A stretch of 41,117 bases of DNA. Origin: Sphingobium cyanobacteriorum (lineage in GTDB: Bacteria; Pseudomonadota; Alphaproteobacteria; Sphingomonadales; Sphingomonadaceae). How positions within the stretch are numbered: position 1 is the stretch's first letter; the number at the start of each line of letters is the position of its first letter. The position numbers were made by a program, and so were the translations under genes. The notes beneath the pieces were generated by a model, which had not been told where the DNA came from, searched no databases, and was given only the letters and a program-made list of their open reading frames with translations. This document shows, one piece after another, positions 1-6,536 of the stretch. The stretch is taken from NCBI RefSeq assembly GCF_030580935.1, contig NZ_JAUQOM010000017.1:1-41117 (forward strand), in the 5' to 3' direction.

Positions 1-2
1 CG

Positions 3-794
3 TCCCGTCTCTCACCACGTGCTCAGCGTGACGAGGCGATGAAGCCAGAGGTTCGGCGCGTGTTCGACGCCAACTTCAAGGTTTATGGCGTGCGCAAGGT
101 GTGGCGGCAGATGCAGCGTGAGGGGTTCGATATTGCCCGCTGCACGGTGGAACGGTTGATGCGTGACCTCGGCCTGCAGGGTGTGATCCGTGGCAAGCCG
201 GTCAAGACGACGGTGAGCGACAAGGCCGCGCCCTGTCCGCTCGATCAGGTCAACCGCCAGTTCCATGCACCGGCGCCGAACATGCTGTGGGTGTCGGACT
301 TCACTTACGTCGCGACGTGGTCGGGGTTCGTCTACGTGGCGTTCGTGATCGACGTCTACGCCCGCTATATCGTGGGCTGGCGGGTGAGCAGGACAGCGCA
401 TGCCAGCTTCGTGCTCGATGCGCTCGAACAGGCGATCCATGATCGGCGGCCCGTCCATCGTGGCGGCCTGATCCACCACAGCGACCGCGGCAGCCAGTAT
501 GTCTCGATCAAGTATACCGAGCGTCTTGCCGAGGCTGGGGTCGAGCCATCGGTCGGGAGCGTTGGCGACAGCTATGACAACGCCTTGGCCGAAACGATCA
601 ACGGTCTTTACAAGGCCGAAATGATCCACCGGCGAGGTCCGTGGCGCTCATTCGAGGCCGTGGAATACGCCACGCTCGAATGGGTCGACTGGTTCAACAA
701 CCGCCGGCTCCTCGCGCCTATCGGCAACATCCCACCTGCCGAAGCCGAGGAACGCTACTACGCCATGCTGGACGACACTCCCATGGCCGCATAA
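3..794 (+). CDS. IS3-family transposase OrfB (DDE integrase core), 5' end outside the window
   Basis: The reading frame is open to the left edge, so the ATG at 39 is internal and the real protein is longer. It has an IS3 OrfB layout: an HTH_21-like segment, then an rve catalytic core. Counting from the ATG at 39, the catalytic acids are D87 (WVSDFTYV), D149 (HHSDRGSQY) and E185 (NALAETING), giving the expected DD(35)E spacing. The C-terminal WVDWFNNRRLL motif is typical. In IS3 elements the active transposase is normally an OrfAB fusion made by programmed frameshifting; OrfA is not visible here. It cuts and joins the IS ends. No lesion is seen in the visible part, so it may be functional. Confidence 0.93.
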   Translation, partial: SRLSPRAQRDEAMKPEVRRVFDANFKVYGVRKVWRQMQREGFDIARCTVERLMRDLGLQGVIRGKPVKTTVSDKAAPCPLDQVNRQFHAPAPNMLWVSDFTYVATWSGFVYVAFVIDVYARYIVGWRVSRTAHASFVLDALEQAIHDRRPVHRGGLIHHSDRGSQYVSIKYTERLAEAGVEPSVGSVGDSYDNALAETINGLYKAEMIHRRGPWRSFEAVEYATLEWVDWFNNRRLLAPIGNIPPAEAEERYYAMLDDTPMAA

Positions 795-820
795 CTTAAA
801 CCGAATGGCCTCCGGCAATC

Positions 821-833
821 CCGGGGCGGTTCA
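821..833 (+). repeat. IS3 terminal inverted repeat (right end)
   Basis: The 13 bases CCGGGGCGGTTCA lie 27 bases after the transposase stop and match the reverse complement of the TGAACCGCCCCGG-type left ends common in IS3-family elements. The partner repeat is outside the window, so the exact boundary is inferred. Confidence 0.7.
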
Positions 834-1394
834 TTCCGCAATGCGGCTTCAACAAACGGTCTTTCTGCCATCCAACTTCCTCCCCTTATATGGACAACCG
901 ATTTGGGGAATGGTGGGCGCTCGATCAAGGTCTCTCGGGCAAGGGCTTCATCACGGGATCAATTCCGGTTCAGTCCAATGTCTCGGCTCATCAACTTCCT
1001 CTTCCACAAAGCCTCAATCTCGCCCAGGCGGCCTACGTCGTTCGTCCCAACCACCTTCAGCACGCTCACCTGGTAGTCGCTCGGGTCGCGCAAGCGAAAT
1101 GGCATGGTCCAGCGGCTCCCGTTGGTCCGGCGCCCGTACATAAGGCGGGGGAAATTGCGAAGATCGCAAATCGAAAATTTGGATCGCGTCCGGTGCGAGG
1201 ATCTAAATCCCGTGTATTCGGCGAGAGGCTGTGGTCGCGGGGGTCGATTCCGCCTCTTTTAACATCTTAAGAAAAAGAGAGGGCAGCCCGGCGGCCCCAT
1301 GGCGCTCGTTGGTAAAATATGCGGTGCGACACCCGCGACGCCCGCGACCGCCGCATCGCTGGCGAATTTTGGCACCTATGCTAGAACCACGAAT
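834..1394. other. Gene-poor stretch next to the IS3 end
   Basis: No convincing complete gene is seen. On the minus strand there is a possible nuclease remnant (959-1171). Around 1195-1262 the sequence vaguely resembles the 3' half of a class II (Leu/Ser type) tRNA, with a T-loop-like GGTCGATTCC, but no cloverleaf can be folded. The plus-strand reading frames have no family resemblance. Confidence 0.5.
959..1171 (-). pseudogene. Possible remnant of a GIY-YIG-type nuclease C-terminus
   Basis: A short minus-strand frame ends in EALWKRKLMSRDIGLNRN, which resembles the C-terminal end of small GIY-YIG nuclease-family proteins as I remember them. The upstream catalytic GIY-YIG part is missing, and the first in-frame ATG is at 1141. 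With an IS end 125 bases away, a truncated gene is plausible. The family assignment rests on a short motif only and could be wrong. Confidence 0.25.
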
Positions 1395-2018
1395 ATGGAC
1401 GAAAAGCTCCTAAATCTACCGTGGGAAATCCAACTGGCGCTGGGCAGCGGATATGTCGCTTATATGTTGGCGTATCTTGGGATACGCGAGCATCACAAAG
1501 CGATCGACGTTACCTTCCGCACGATCGCCTTCGGCTTGTGCGCAACGGCGGTCCTTACACTTTTGCCGGCAAGGTTCGGATGGTGGCGGGCTTCCGCCGC
1601 TATAGTGGTTGCAATTGTTGGCGGCGGCCTCTGGCGCTTCTTCCTGGCCGACGCGATGCTGTGGGTTGTCCGTAAAATCGACCTATCGTGGTCCGACGAA
1701 ACACCCAGTGCTTGGTCACGAATTACCCAGCACAATCGCAAAATTTACTACTGTCAAATCACTGTCCATCTCGAAGACGACAGCGTTCTCTTCTGCAACG
1801 ACACACGCCCGTTTGCGGACGCCCCGTTTGGACCATGTATCCTCGGCCCCAATGGCGACATTGCGCTATACGTCACCCACCGATGCGAGCCGGGCGCGAA
1901 GAAGTTTGTGGCCATAGACGGCATTCGCGATCAGTATCACGGCGACGAGCTTACGTTTATTCCAGCTTCGAAGGTCCGAAAGGTTAAGGTACGCCTTCTT
2001 AAGCGTCCTACCGGCTAG
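1395..2018 (+). CDS. Uncharacterised membrane protein with a C-terminal soluble domain
   Basis: I do not recognise the family. The ATG at 1395 (MDEKLLNLPW) is preferred because the 32 residues from the alternative start at 1299 are low-complexity Ala/Thr/Pro with no domain character; the product is then 207 aa. The N-terminal 90 residues contain about three hydrophobic helices (near residues 12-28, 38-57, 62-82). The rest is polar and beta-rich and carries no obvious catalytic motif. The 3' end overlaps the last of the convergent proline-tailed ORFs by 11 bases. Function unknown. Confidence 0.6.
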   Translation: MDEKLLNLPWEIQLALGSGYVAYMLAYLGIREHHKAIDVTFRTIAFGLCATAVLTLLPARFGWWRASAAIVVAIVGGGLWRFFLADAMLWVVRKIDLSWSDETPSAWSRITQHNRKIYYCQITVHLEDDSVLFCNDTRPFADAPFGPCILGPNGDIALYVTHRCEPGAKKFVAIDGIRDQYHGDELTFIPASKVRKVKVRLLKRPTG

Positions 2019-2124
2019 GCGGCGGGGGCGGAGGGGCTTCCGGCGGCGGCGGCGGCGGTGCTTTGGGTTCGCTAGACCGCTTTTCCCAGTCGTCACCCAC
2101 AATCACGCATAGTTTGTGTCGCAT
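2008..2124 (-). CDS. Proline-tailed micro-ORF 3 (38 aa)
   Basis: Starts at ATG 2124, four bases after the stop of the preceding micro-ORF, with AGG about seven bases upstream. The N-terminal part is MRHKLCVIVGDDWEKRSS; the tail has PKA, six prolines, EA, six prolines, then SR and stop. The same tail pattern ends the two neighbouring micro-ORFs. It overlaps the convergent plus-strand gene by 11 bases. No domain is recognised. Conserved spacing, coupling and the repeated tail support real translation, but the size is below normal gene-calling limits. Confidence 0.5.
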   Translation of the reverse strand: MRHKLCVIVGDDWEKRSSEPKAPPPPPPEAPPPPPPSR

Positions 2125-2127
2125 CGC

Positions 2128-2229
2128 TTACCTGCTCGGCGGTGGTGGCGGCGGCGGCGGAGATGCCGGCGGGGGCGGCGCCTTCGGCTGTGTAGACGTG
2201 CCCGGATTTGGCCGATCGCGGTCAGGCAT
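2128..2229 (-). CDS. Proline-tailed micro-ORF 2 (33 aa)
   Basis: Its ATG shares one base with the stop of micro-ORF 1 (TAATG), a classic translational-coupling junction, and AAAAGGG lies about eight bases before the ATG. The product begins MPDRDRPNPGTSTQ, followed by PKA, four prolines, AS, eight prolines, SR and stop. The tail matches micro-ORF 3 and, more loosely, micro-ORF 1. Long proline runs normally need EF-P for translation, so the end of this ORF should be a strong stalling site. Function unknown. Confidence 0.5.
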   Translation of the reverse strand: MPDRDRPNPGTSTQPKAPPPPASPPPPPPPPSR

Positions 2230-2339
2230 TAGCTGGCCCTTTTGCTTGGAGGTGGCGGCGGAGGCGCAGAGCTGGTGGTAGCTGGCGGAGGCTTGGGGCG
2301 AGCCGAGTCCTGGGCGATGGTCTTATTGTTCTTGGTCAT
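2229..2339 (-). CDS. Proline-tailed micro-ORF 1 (36 aa)
   Basis: The start codon overlaps the stop of the upstream membrane-protein gene (ATGA overlap at 2336-2339), so it is probably translated by re-initiation; no strong ribosome binding site is seen. The product begins MTKNNKTIAQDSARPK and ends in a proline run followed by SKRAS. Charged or polar at the front and proline-rich at the back, it has no recognised domain. It is the first of three consecutive ORFs with related tails. Confidence 0.5.
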   Translation of the reverse strand: MTKNNKTIAQDSARPKPPPATTSSAPPPPPPSKRAS

Positions 2340-2836
2340 GGTTTGGATTCCGGCTTCGGTGGCAGAGCTAGATGCGGCGGAAGGGGAGCTTTGGATCGAG
2401 GGGATACTGCACTTACCTTGTTCTTTGGAAGCGCCGGAAACACGGCTTTACCCGCCCCTTGCGGTCTGCATCCTAGCGCCGCAAACAAATCAGAGCTATC
2501 CGCTCTTGTTGGTTTTGCCGACAGCATGTCATTCTGTATCGCGAGACAGCGGCGATCATTAGCATTTGCCATGGCAATCATGTCGATGGTCATCCAGGTA
2601 AGTCCGAATAAACTTACGAGCGCAATCGCACTGTACACCACTTCCCAGGCAGTTCCCCATCTTTGCCTCAAGGCGAGCCAAGATCCTCCTGCGCCTATCC
2701 CTAAGCCAATACCCGCCAACGGAAACACGCCTAAATTTGCAAATCGCATTAGTGGCGACAAGAAATATGCCGTGGACGCGGCCACGATTGTGCCAGCAAC
2801 CAGAAAAGCTCGAATTGCGGGATGCTCGTCGGACAT
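2336..2836 (-). CDS. Small membrane protein with proline-rich C-terminus, head of the micro-ORF operon
   Basis: 166 aa with about three transmembrane helices (roughly residues 8-28, 34-56 and 66-90) and a cytoplasmic or periplasmic tail containing two cysteines (RRCLAIQ and ALGCRPQ). The tail becomes proline-rich (KAPLPPHLALPPKPESKP), resembling the tails of the three micro-ORFs that follow in a coupled row. The start is the ATG at 2836, with GAAAG a few bases upstream. I do not recognise a named family. The shared tail suggests that the four products act together or share a partner, which is inference. Confidence 0.65.
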   Translation of the reverse strand: MSDEHPAIRAFLVAGTIVAASTAYFLSPLMRFANLGVFPLAGIGLGIGAGGSWLALRQRWGTAWEVVYSAIALVSLFGLTWMTIDMIAMANANDRRCLAIQNDMLSAKPTRADSSDLFAALGCRPQGAGKAVFPALPKNKVSAVSPRSKAPLPPHLALPPKPESKP

Positions 2837-2872
2837 TCTTTCACAATAGCATATCTGCGCCTCTATCGTCGA

Positions 2873-3208
2873 TCAGTCTGCCAGGTGCGACAACCTCGCC
2901 TCGAACCGCACGCTCGGCACCTCTTTGGACGTGCCCCGCAGGTTAAGCCGGCCGTCGTCGATAAGGCCCGCCATCTCGATATGGATGTTCGGGTAGCCCA
3001 AGATATTCCCAATCCCGCCGGCGATTGCCCGATGCTGGGTCACGGAGAGCTGTACCGTTAGCAGGTCGCCGTCCTGCTCGTAGCTGCCGACGTAGGCCAT
3101 GCCGCTGTCGCCGCCGCGCAGCCGGCCGTCTTGCATGTACGCAACGCCATAGTCGGTGCCCGATGCGGATCGAAAGGCGATCTTGTATAGGCCGTTGGGG
3201 AGAGGCAT
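2873..3208 (-). CDS. GrlR-like domain protein
   Basis: 111 aa from the ATG at 3208, chosen over the upstream ATG at 3229 because AAGGAG lies about eight bases before it and because the family starts with a short NGLYxIxF motif. The sequence has the GrlR-family pattern NGLYKIAFRS, then GRLRGGDSGMAYVGSY, a lipocalin-like small beta-barrel. GrlR in enteropathogens represses a type III secretion locus by binding the activator GrlA. Alphaproteobacterial relatives are usually stand-alone and of unknown role, and no secretion genes are nearby. Confidence 0.75.
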   Translation of the reverse strand: MPLPNGLYKIAFRSASGTDYGVAYMQDGRLRGGDSGMAYVGSYEQDGDLLTVQLSVTQHRAIAGGIGNILGYPNIHIEMAGLIDDGRLNLRGTSKEVPSVRFEARLSHLAD

Positions 3209-3476
3209 TTCTCGCTCCTTTGCCCGCACAACTTACCGCTCGCGTCAGGAGTGGACCAACTTTTATTGGCCATCTCCGGCTGTTTTGTGCGCGGCTATAC
3301 CCTCGAGTAGCCCGAGAAAGTATGGCGCAAGCTGGCGGAAACGCTCACCTTGGGGCCAATTTTGCGCGCTGGCAACGCTTTGCGCTATAGCCCAGGCGAT
3401 ACCCGCACAGGCACTTGCAGCCTTATCTCCCCACCGGGGGAAGGCATGTAACCTACTGTTTTCTATCTATGATTTC

Positions 3477-3521
3477 TGGAGCGGGCGAAGGGATTCGAAC
3501 CCTCGACCCCAACCTTGGCAA
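3477..3521 (-). other. Attachment site: 3' fragment of tRNA-Gly(GCC)
   Basis: On the minus strand this reads from the anticodon loop (TTGCCAA) through a complete T-arm (GAGGGTTCGAATCCCTT) to the acceptor 3' strand CGCCCGCTCCA with encoded CCA. No matching 5' half (GCGGGCG plus D-arm) exists upstream, so it is not a working tRNA gene. It fits the 3' fragment left when an element integrates into a tRNA-Gly gene. The integrase gene begins 183 bases away. By the tRNA orientation, the restored intact tRNA-Gly should lie at the far right end of the element, outside this window. The rest of 3209-3703 holds no gene. Confidence 0.85.
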
Positions 3522-3703
3522 AACGATTCAAGCACTTTCGCCAGCCTAGCCGATTCTACGAAATAGCACGGTAAATCTGATAGTTGTTGCGGTTCACGTC
3601 GCGCCATCCTACTCTTGTTTTCGCCACGAAACGGCAAAAATTGGAGACAATACGGAGACAGAAAGCCTCGTTTCGAGCTTTGTCTCCAAATGGAGTGGTA
3701 ACG

Positions 3704-4972
3704 ATGCCGACTGCCAAGATCAATAAGCGCTCGGTCGATGCCTTCAGCGCGGACGGACAGGCGCAGGCAGTTCTGTGGGACAGCGAAATCCGGGGCTTCG
3801 GCGTCCGTGCGCTTCCGTCAGGACTCAAGACCTTCATCGTCCAGTACCGCAATGCCGAGGGCATCAAGCGGCGGATCAACCTCGGCCGATATGGGGTGAT
3901 CACGGTCGAGCGCGCGCGCGATCTGGCAAAGATCAAGCTTGGAGAAGTGGCGGCGGGCGACGACCCGGCAGTGGCGGTCCACGAGGCTCGCAAGGGAATG
4001 ACGGTCGCCCAGATGTGCGACTGGTACCTGACCGAGGCTCGCGCCGGGAATATTCTCGGACGCAAGAACCGGCCGATCAAGGAAACCTCGCTCAAGATGG
4101 ACGAGAGCCGGATCAACACGCACATCAAGCCATTGCTTGGCAAGCGGCACGCCAAGCACCTGACGATCGCCGAAGTCGAGCAGATGCAGTCCGATGTGCG
4201 GGACGGAAAGACGGCCAAGGCGCGCGGCAGCGGACGCGGCGGCAAGGCCGCAGGCGGTCCGGGCGTCGCGGCGCGCTGCCTCGGCACGCTTCAGGCGATC
4301 CTGGGTCATGCCAAGCACAAGGGTCTGCTGACCGAGCACCCTACTCGCGGCGCGAAGAAGCTGGCCACCAACAAAAAAAACCGGCGGCTCAGTTCCGCCG
4401 AGATCGTCGCACTGGGCAAAGCGATGGCCTATGCCGAGCGCAACGGCGAGAACCCGACCGCACTTGCGGTGGTCCGCCTCCTGGCGCTGACCGGGTTCCG
4501 ACGTGAGGAAGGCCAGGCAATGAAGCGCGCCTGGGCTCATGCCGAAGGAGGGTTCGTTGCCTTCCCCGATACCAAGACCGACGCCCAGGTTCGCGCGATC
4601 GGGCCGGAGGCGCTGCGGGTTGTGCTTGCGCAGGCAGAGATCGCCGGCAATCCCCATGTCTTTCCATCGTTGACGGGTGCCGGGCCGTATCAGGCCTCCA
4701 GCGCCTGCTTCATTCGCGTCTGCCGGCTGGCCGGGATCGAGGGCGCGACGCTCCACACTTTGCGCCACACCTTCGCCAGCATCGCCGGCGAGCTGGGATT
4801 CACCGAGCTGACCATCCGAGCCATGCTGGGCCACGCATCCCAGAATGTGACGCAGGACTACATCCACATTGACGAGGCGCTGAAGCTCGCCGTCCGGCGG
4901 ACCTCCGACGAAATTGCCCGCCTGCTCGACGAGGGCGCGGCAGGGCTGCGGCGCGTCAATCTCGCCGCTTGA
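3704..4972 (+). CDS. int: Tyrosine integrase, P4/DUF4102 type
   Basis: 422 aa from the ATG at 3704, which has GGAG eight bases upstream; the longer frame from 3584 adds an arginine-rich stretch without family character. The N-terminal 85 residues fit the DUF4102 arm-binding domain (VLWDSEIRGFGVRALPSG). The core-binding domain follows at about 100-210, then the catalytic domain. Visible catalytic residues are R266 (TGFRREE), H351 and R354 (HTLRHTF), H377 (LGHAS) and the nucleophile Y386 (QDYIHID). All are present, so the enzyme is probably active. It sits beside the tRNA-Gly 3' fragment, the site such integrases use. It would integrate and excise the element carrying the downstream HTH gene and ietAS. 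Confidence 0.95.
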   Translation: MPTAKINKRSVDAFSADGQAQAVLWDSEIRGFGVRALPSGLKTFIVQYRNAEGIKRRINLGRYGVITVERARDLAKIKLGEVAAGDDPAVAVHEARKGMTVAQMCDWYLTEARAGNILGRKNRPIKETSLKMDESRINTHIKPLLGKRHAKHLTIAEVEQMQSDVRDGKTAKARGSGRGGKAAGGPGVAARCLGTLQAILGHAKHKGLLTEHPTRGAKKLATNKKNRRLSSAEIVALGKAMAYAERNGENPTALAVVRLLALTGFRREEGQAMKRAWAHAEGGFVAFPDTKTDAQVRAIGPEALRVVLAQAEIAGNPHVFPSLTGAGPYQASSACFIRVCRLAGIEGATLHTLRHTFASIAGELGFTELTIRAMLGHASQNVTQDYIHIDEALKLAVRRTSDEIARLLDEGAAGLRRVNLAA

Positions 4973-4978
4973 TGAAGC

Positions 4979-4996
4979 GGTAACGTATATGTTACC
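4979..4996. promoter_or_regulatory. Palindrome GGTAAC-N6-GTTACC, candidate operator
   Basis: Perfect six-base arms separated by GTATAT lie directly after the integrase stop and 35 bases before the start of the HTH gene. The position suits an autoregulatory operator of that DNA-binding protein. Confidence 0.45.
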
Positions 4997-5030
4997 ATCC
5001 TGCGGCAGGTTATCCTCAAAGGGCAAAGAC

Positions 5031-5354
5031 GTGGCGCTGACGCGGAATTTTACCGAGGCAATCAAGGCACGGGCAGCCCGCGACCCGGCTTTCGCCAGAG
5101 CCATGCTCGACGACGCTGCAACAACTTTCCTCAACGGCGAGCCGCAGATTGCGCGCCTGATCTTGCGCGACCTTGTGAACGCCTCGGTTGGGTTCGAGCA
5201 GCTGGCCGCTGAGACCAATCGGCCGAGCAAAAGCCTGCATCGCATGCTCTCTGCTCAGGGCAATCCAAGCATGGACAACGTCGCCGCCATCTTTGGCGCG
5301 GTCCGCAAGCGTCTGGGCCTGACTTTCGAAGCTCACGCAGTCGAGGCGGCATGA
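5031..5354 (+). CDS. HTH antitoxin-like DNA-binding protein (COG3636 type)
   Basis: 107 aa from a GTG start at 5031 (AAAGGGC just upstream); the longer frame from 4914 overlaps the integrase and has no family character. The product (ALTRNFTEAIKARAARDPAFARAML, shown in pieces: residues 2-25) resembles the prophage DNA-binding / addiction-module antidote group. It has an HTH near residues 55-85 (FEQLAAETNRPSKSLHRML). These proteins normally pair with a HigB/Gp49-like toxin, but none is encoded on either side. It may be an orphan antitoxin, or may regulate the integrase or ietAS. It is followed by 180 bases without a gene. Confidence 0.7.
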   Translation: MALTRNFTEAIKARAARDPAFARAMLDDAATTFLNGEPQIARLILRDLVNASVGFEQLAAETNRPSKSLHRMLSAQGNPSMDNVAAIFGAVRKRLGLTFEAHAVEAA

Positions 5355-5535
5355 TGCCACGTCGCACCTTGTGTGGGTCGGCCGGGCTTTCGCCAGATGA
5401 AGGTGGCACAGTCTCACCAGTGCAGGGCAGCAGGCATGCCTGGAGTGACAATGGCGCTTCTATTTTTCGGAGCCTTCACGTATCGCATAGTGCGTCGCCG
5501 ATTTATCGACGCGAGGGGATGAGCGAGTAGAATAG

Positions 5536-6531
5536 ATGTCAAACGCCAAGCAAATACTGGCGATGTTACGCAGTCGCGCCGAAGGTGACGACGCGCAATT
5601 CTATTCTATCGCCCTGCAAGTCGCGGCCTCGGAAGCACGTCAGGGTCACCGCGATACCGCAAACGAGCTCCGTTCCGCGGTCGATGCCGCGCGCGGTGCG
5701 GGCGGGGTCAAGCCGTCCATTCCCGTGTCCTTTGCCGCGCCGCGAGGCGATCTTGAAGGACTGCTCGACTATCGCGATCCCGTTGTTGATCTTCAGGATG
5801 TCATTCTGAGCTCGGCGGTGTCCGAAAGGCTCAATGCGATGCTCCTGCAGCAACGTAAACGCGATTGGCTGCGCGAGCATGCCAAGGTTCCCTCAAGAAG
5901 CCTCCTGTTCGTCGGCCCTCCCGGATCAGGCAAGACCATGACCGCCGAGGCCATCGCTGGTGAGTTGAAACTGCCGCTGTTCATCATTCGCCTCGAAACA
6001 CTGATTACCCGCTACATGGGCGAGACTGCCGCGAAACTCCGTCTGGTTTTCGACGAGACCCGGCGTCGGCGCGGGGTCTATCTGTTCGATGAATTCGATG
6101 CCGTCGGCGGTCATCGCACCGCGACCAACGACGTTGCCGAAATGCGCCGTGTGCTGAACAGCTTCCTGCAGTTCATGGAAGAGAAAACGTCGACGGACAG
6201 CCCAATTATAGCAGCCACCAATCATCCTGAACTACTGGATCGGGCACTACTCCGGCGGTTTGATGACGTCCTCGAATTTGAGATGCCGACGGCCGCACAG
6301 ATCCGCGCGGTCATCAAGGCCAATCTCAAACCGCTCAAATTCCTGCGCGCGGGATGGACTGCGATCGAACAGGCGGCACGCGGGCTCAGTCAGGCCGAGG
6401 TTGCTCGCGCCGCAGATGAAGTCGTGAAGACTGCGATCCTCGAGCAAAGGAATCAGACGACCACTCAAGAGGTCGTTGCCAAGCTCACTGAGCGCCAGGC
6501 CATGCGAACGGCGTTTTCAGTGAAGCGCTGA
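5536..6531 (+). CDS. ietA: IetA-like AAA+ ATPase of the IetAS defence / toxin-antitoxin module
   Basis: 331 aa. The AAA+ core is clear: Walker A GPPGSGKT at 127-134, Walker B VYLFDEFD at 181-188, sensor 1 AATNH near 225, and an arginine-finger segment LLRRFDD near 240. A helical N-terminal region of about 90 residues and a C-terminal lid complete it. It stands five bases before a large subtilase gene. That pair, AAA-ATPase then S8 peptidase, is IetA/IetS, described on Agrobacterium Ti plasmids as an incompatibility-enhancing toxin-antitoxin pair and later listed as anti-phage. The ATPase is thought to control the protease. All nucleotide-binding motifs are intact. Confidence 0.85.
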   Translation: MSNAKQILAMLRSRAEGDDAQFYSIALQVAASEARQGHRDTANELRSAVDAARGAGGVKPSIPVSFAAPRGDLEGLLDYRDPVVDLQDVILSSAVSERLNAMLLQQRKRDWLREHAKVPSRSLLFVGPPGSGKTMTAEAIAGELKLPLFIIRLETLITRYMGETAAKLRLVFDETRRRRGVYLFDEFDAVGGHRTATNDVAEMRRVLNSFLQFMEEKTSTDSPIIAATNHPELLDRALLRRFDDVLEFEMPTAAQIRAVIKANLKPLKFLRAGWTAIEQAARGLSQAEVARAADEVVKTAILEQRNQTTTQEVVAKLTERQAMRTAFSVKR

Positions 6532-6536
6532 GCCCT

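Larger units (their letters stand above)
1..833 (+). mobile_element. Right part of an IS3-family insertion sequence
   Basis: The element runs in from outside the window and ends at about 833, just after the transposase stop, at a terminal sequence ending in CCGGGGCGGTTCA, the usual style of IS3-family right ends (left ends read TGAACCGCCCC). The left end, OrfA and any target duplication lie outside the window. Only the second reading frame product is visible. Confidence 0.85.

Noticed and set aside
1140..1270. Possible tRNA-Leu/Ser gene
   Set aside because: Anticodon-like GGATCTAAATCC and T-loop-like GGTCGATTCC occur in order, but no seven-base anticodon loop or matching acceptor stem can be drawn.
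2041..2290. Gly-rich plus-strand frames over the GGC repeats
   Set aside because: The same DNA read on the minus strand gives ordered, coupled ORFs with proper starts and stops; the plus-strand Gly runs lack starts with ribosome sites.
3818..5245. Long minus-strand reading frame of 475 codons
   Set aside because: It is antisense to the integrase and HTH genes, whose catalytic motifs are intact; high-GC third-position bias opens such frames.
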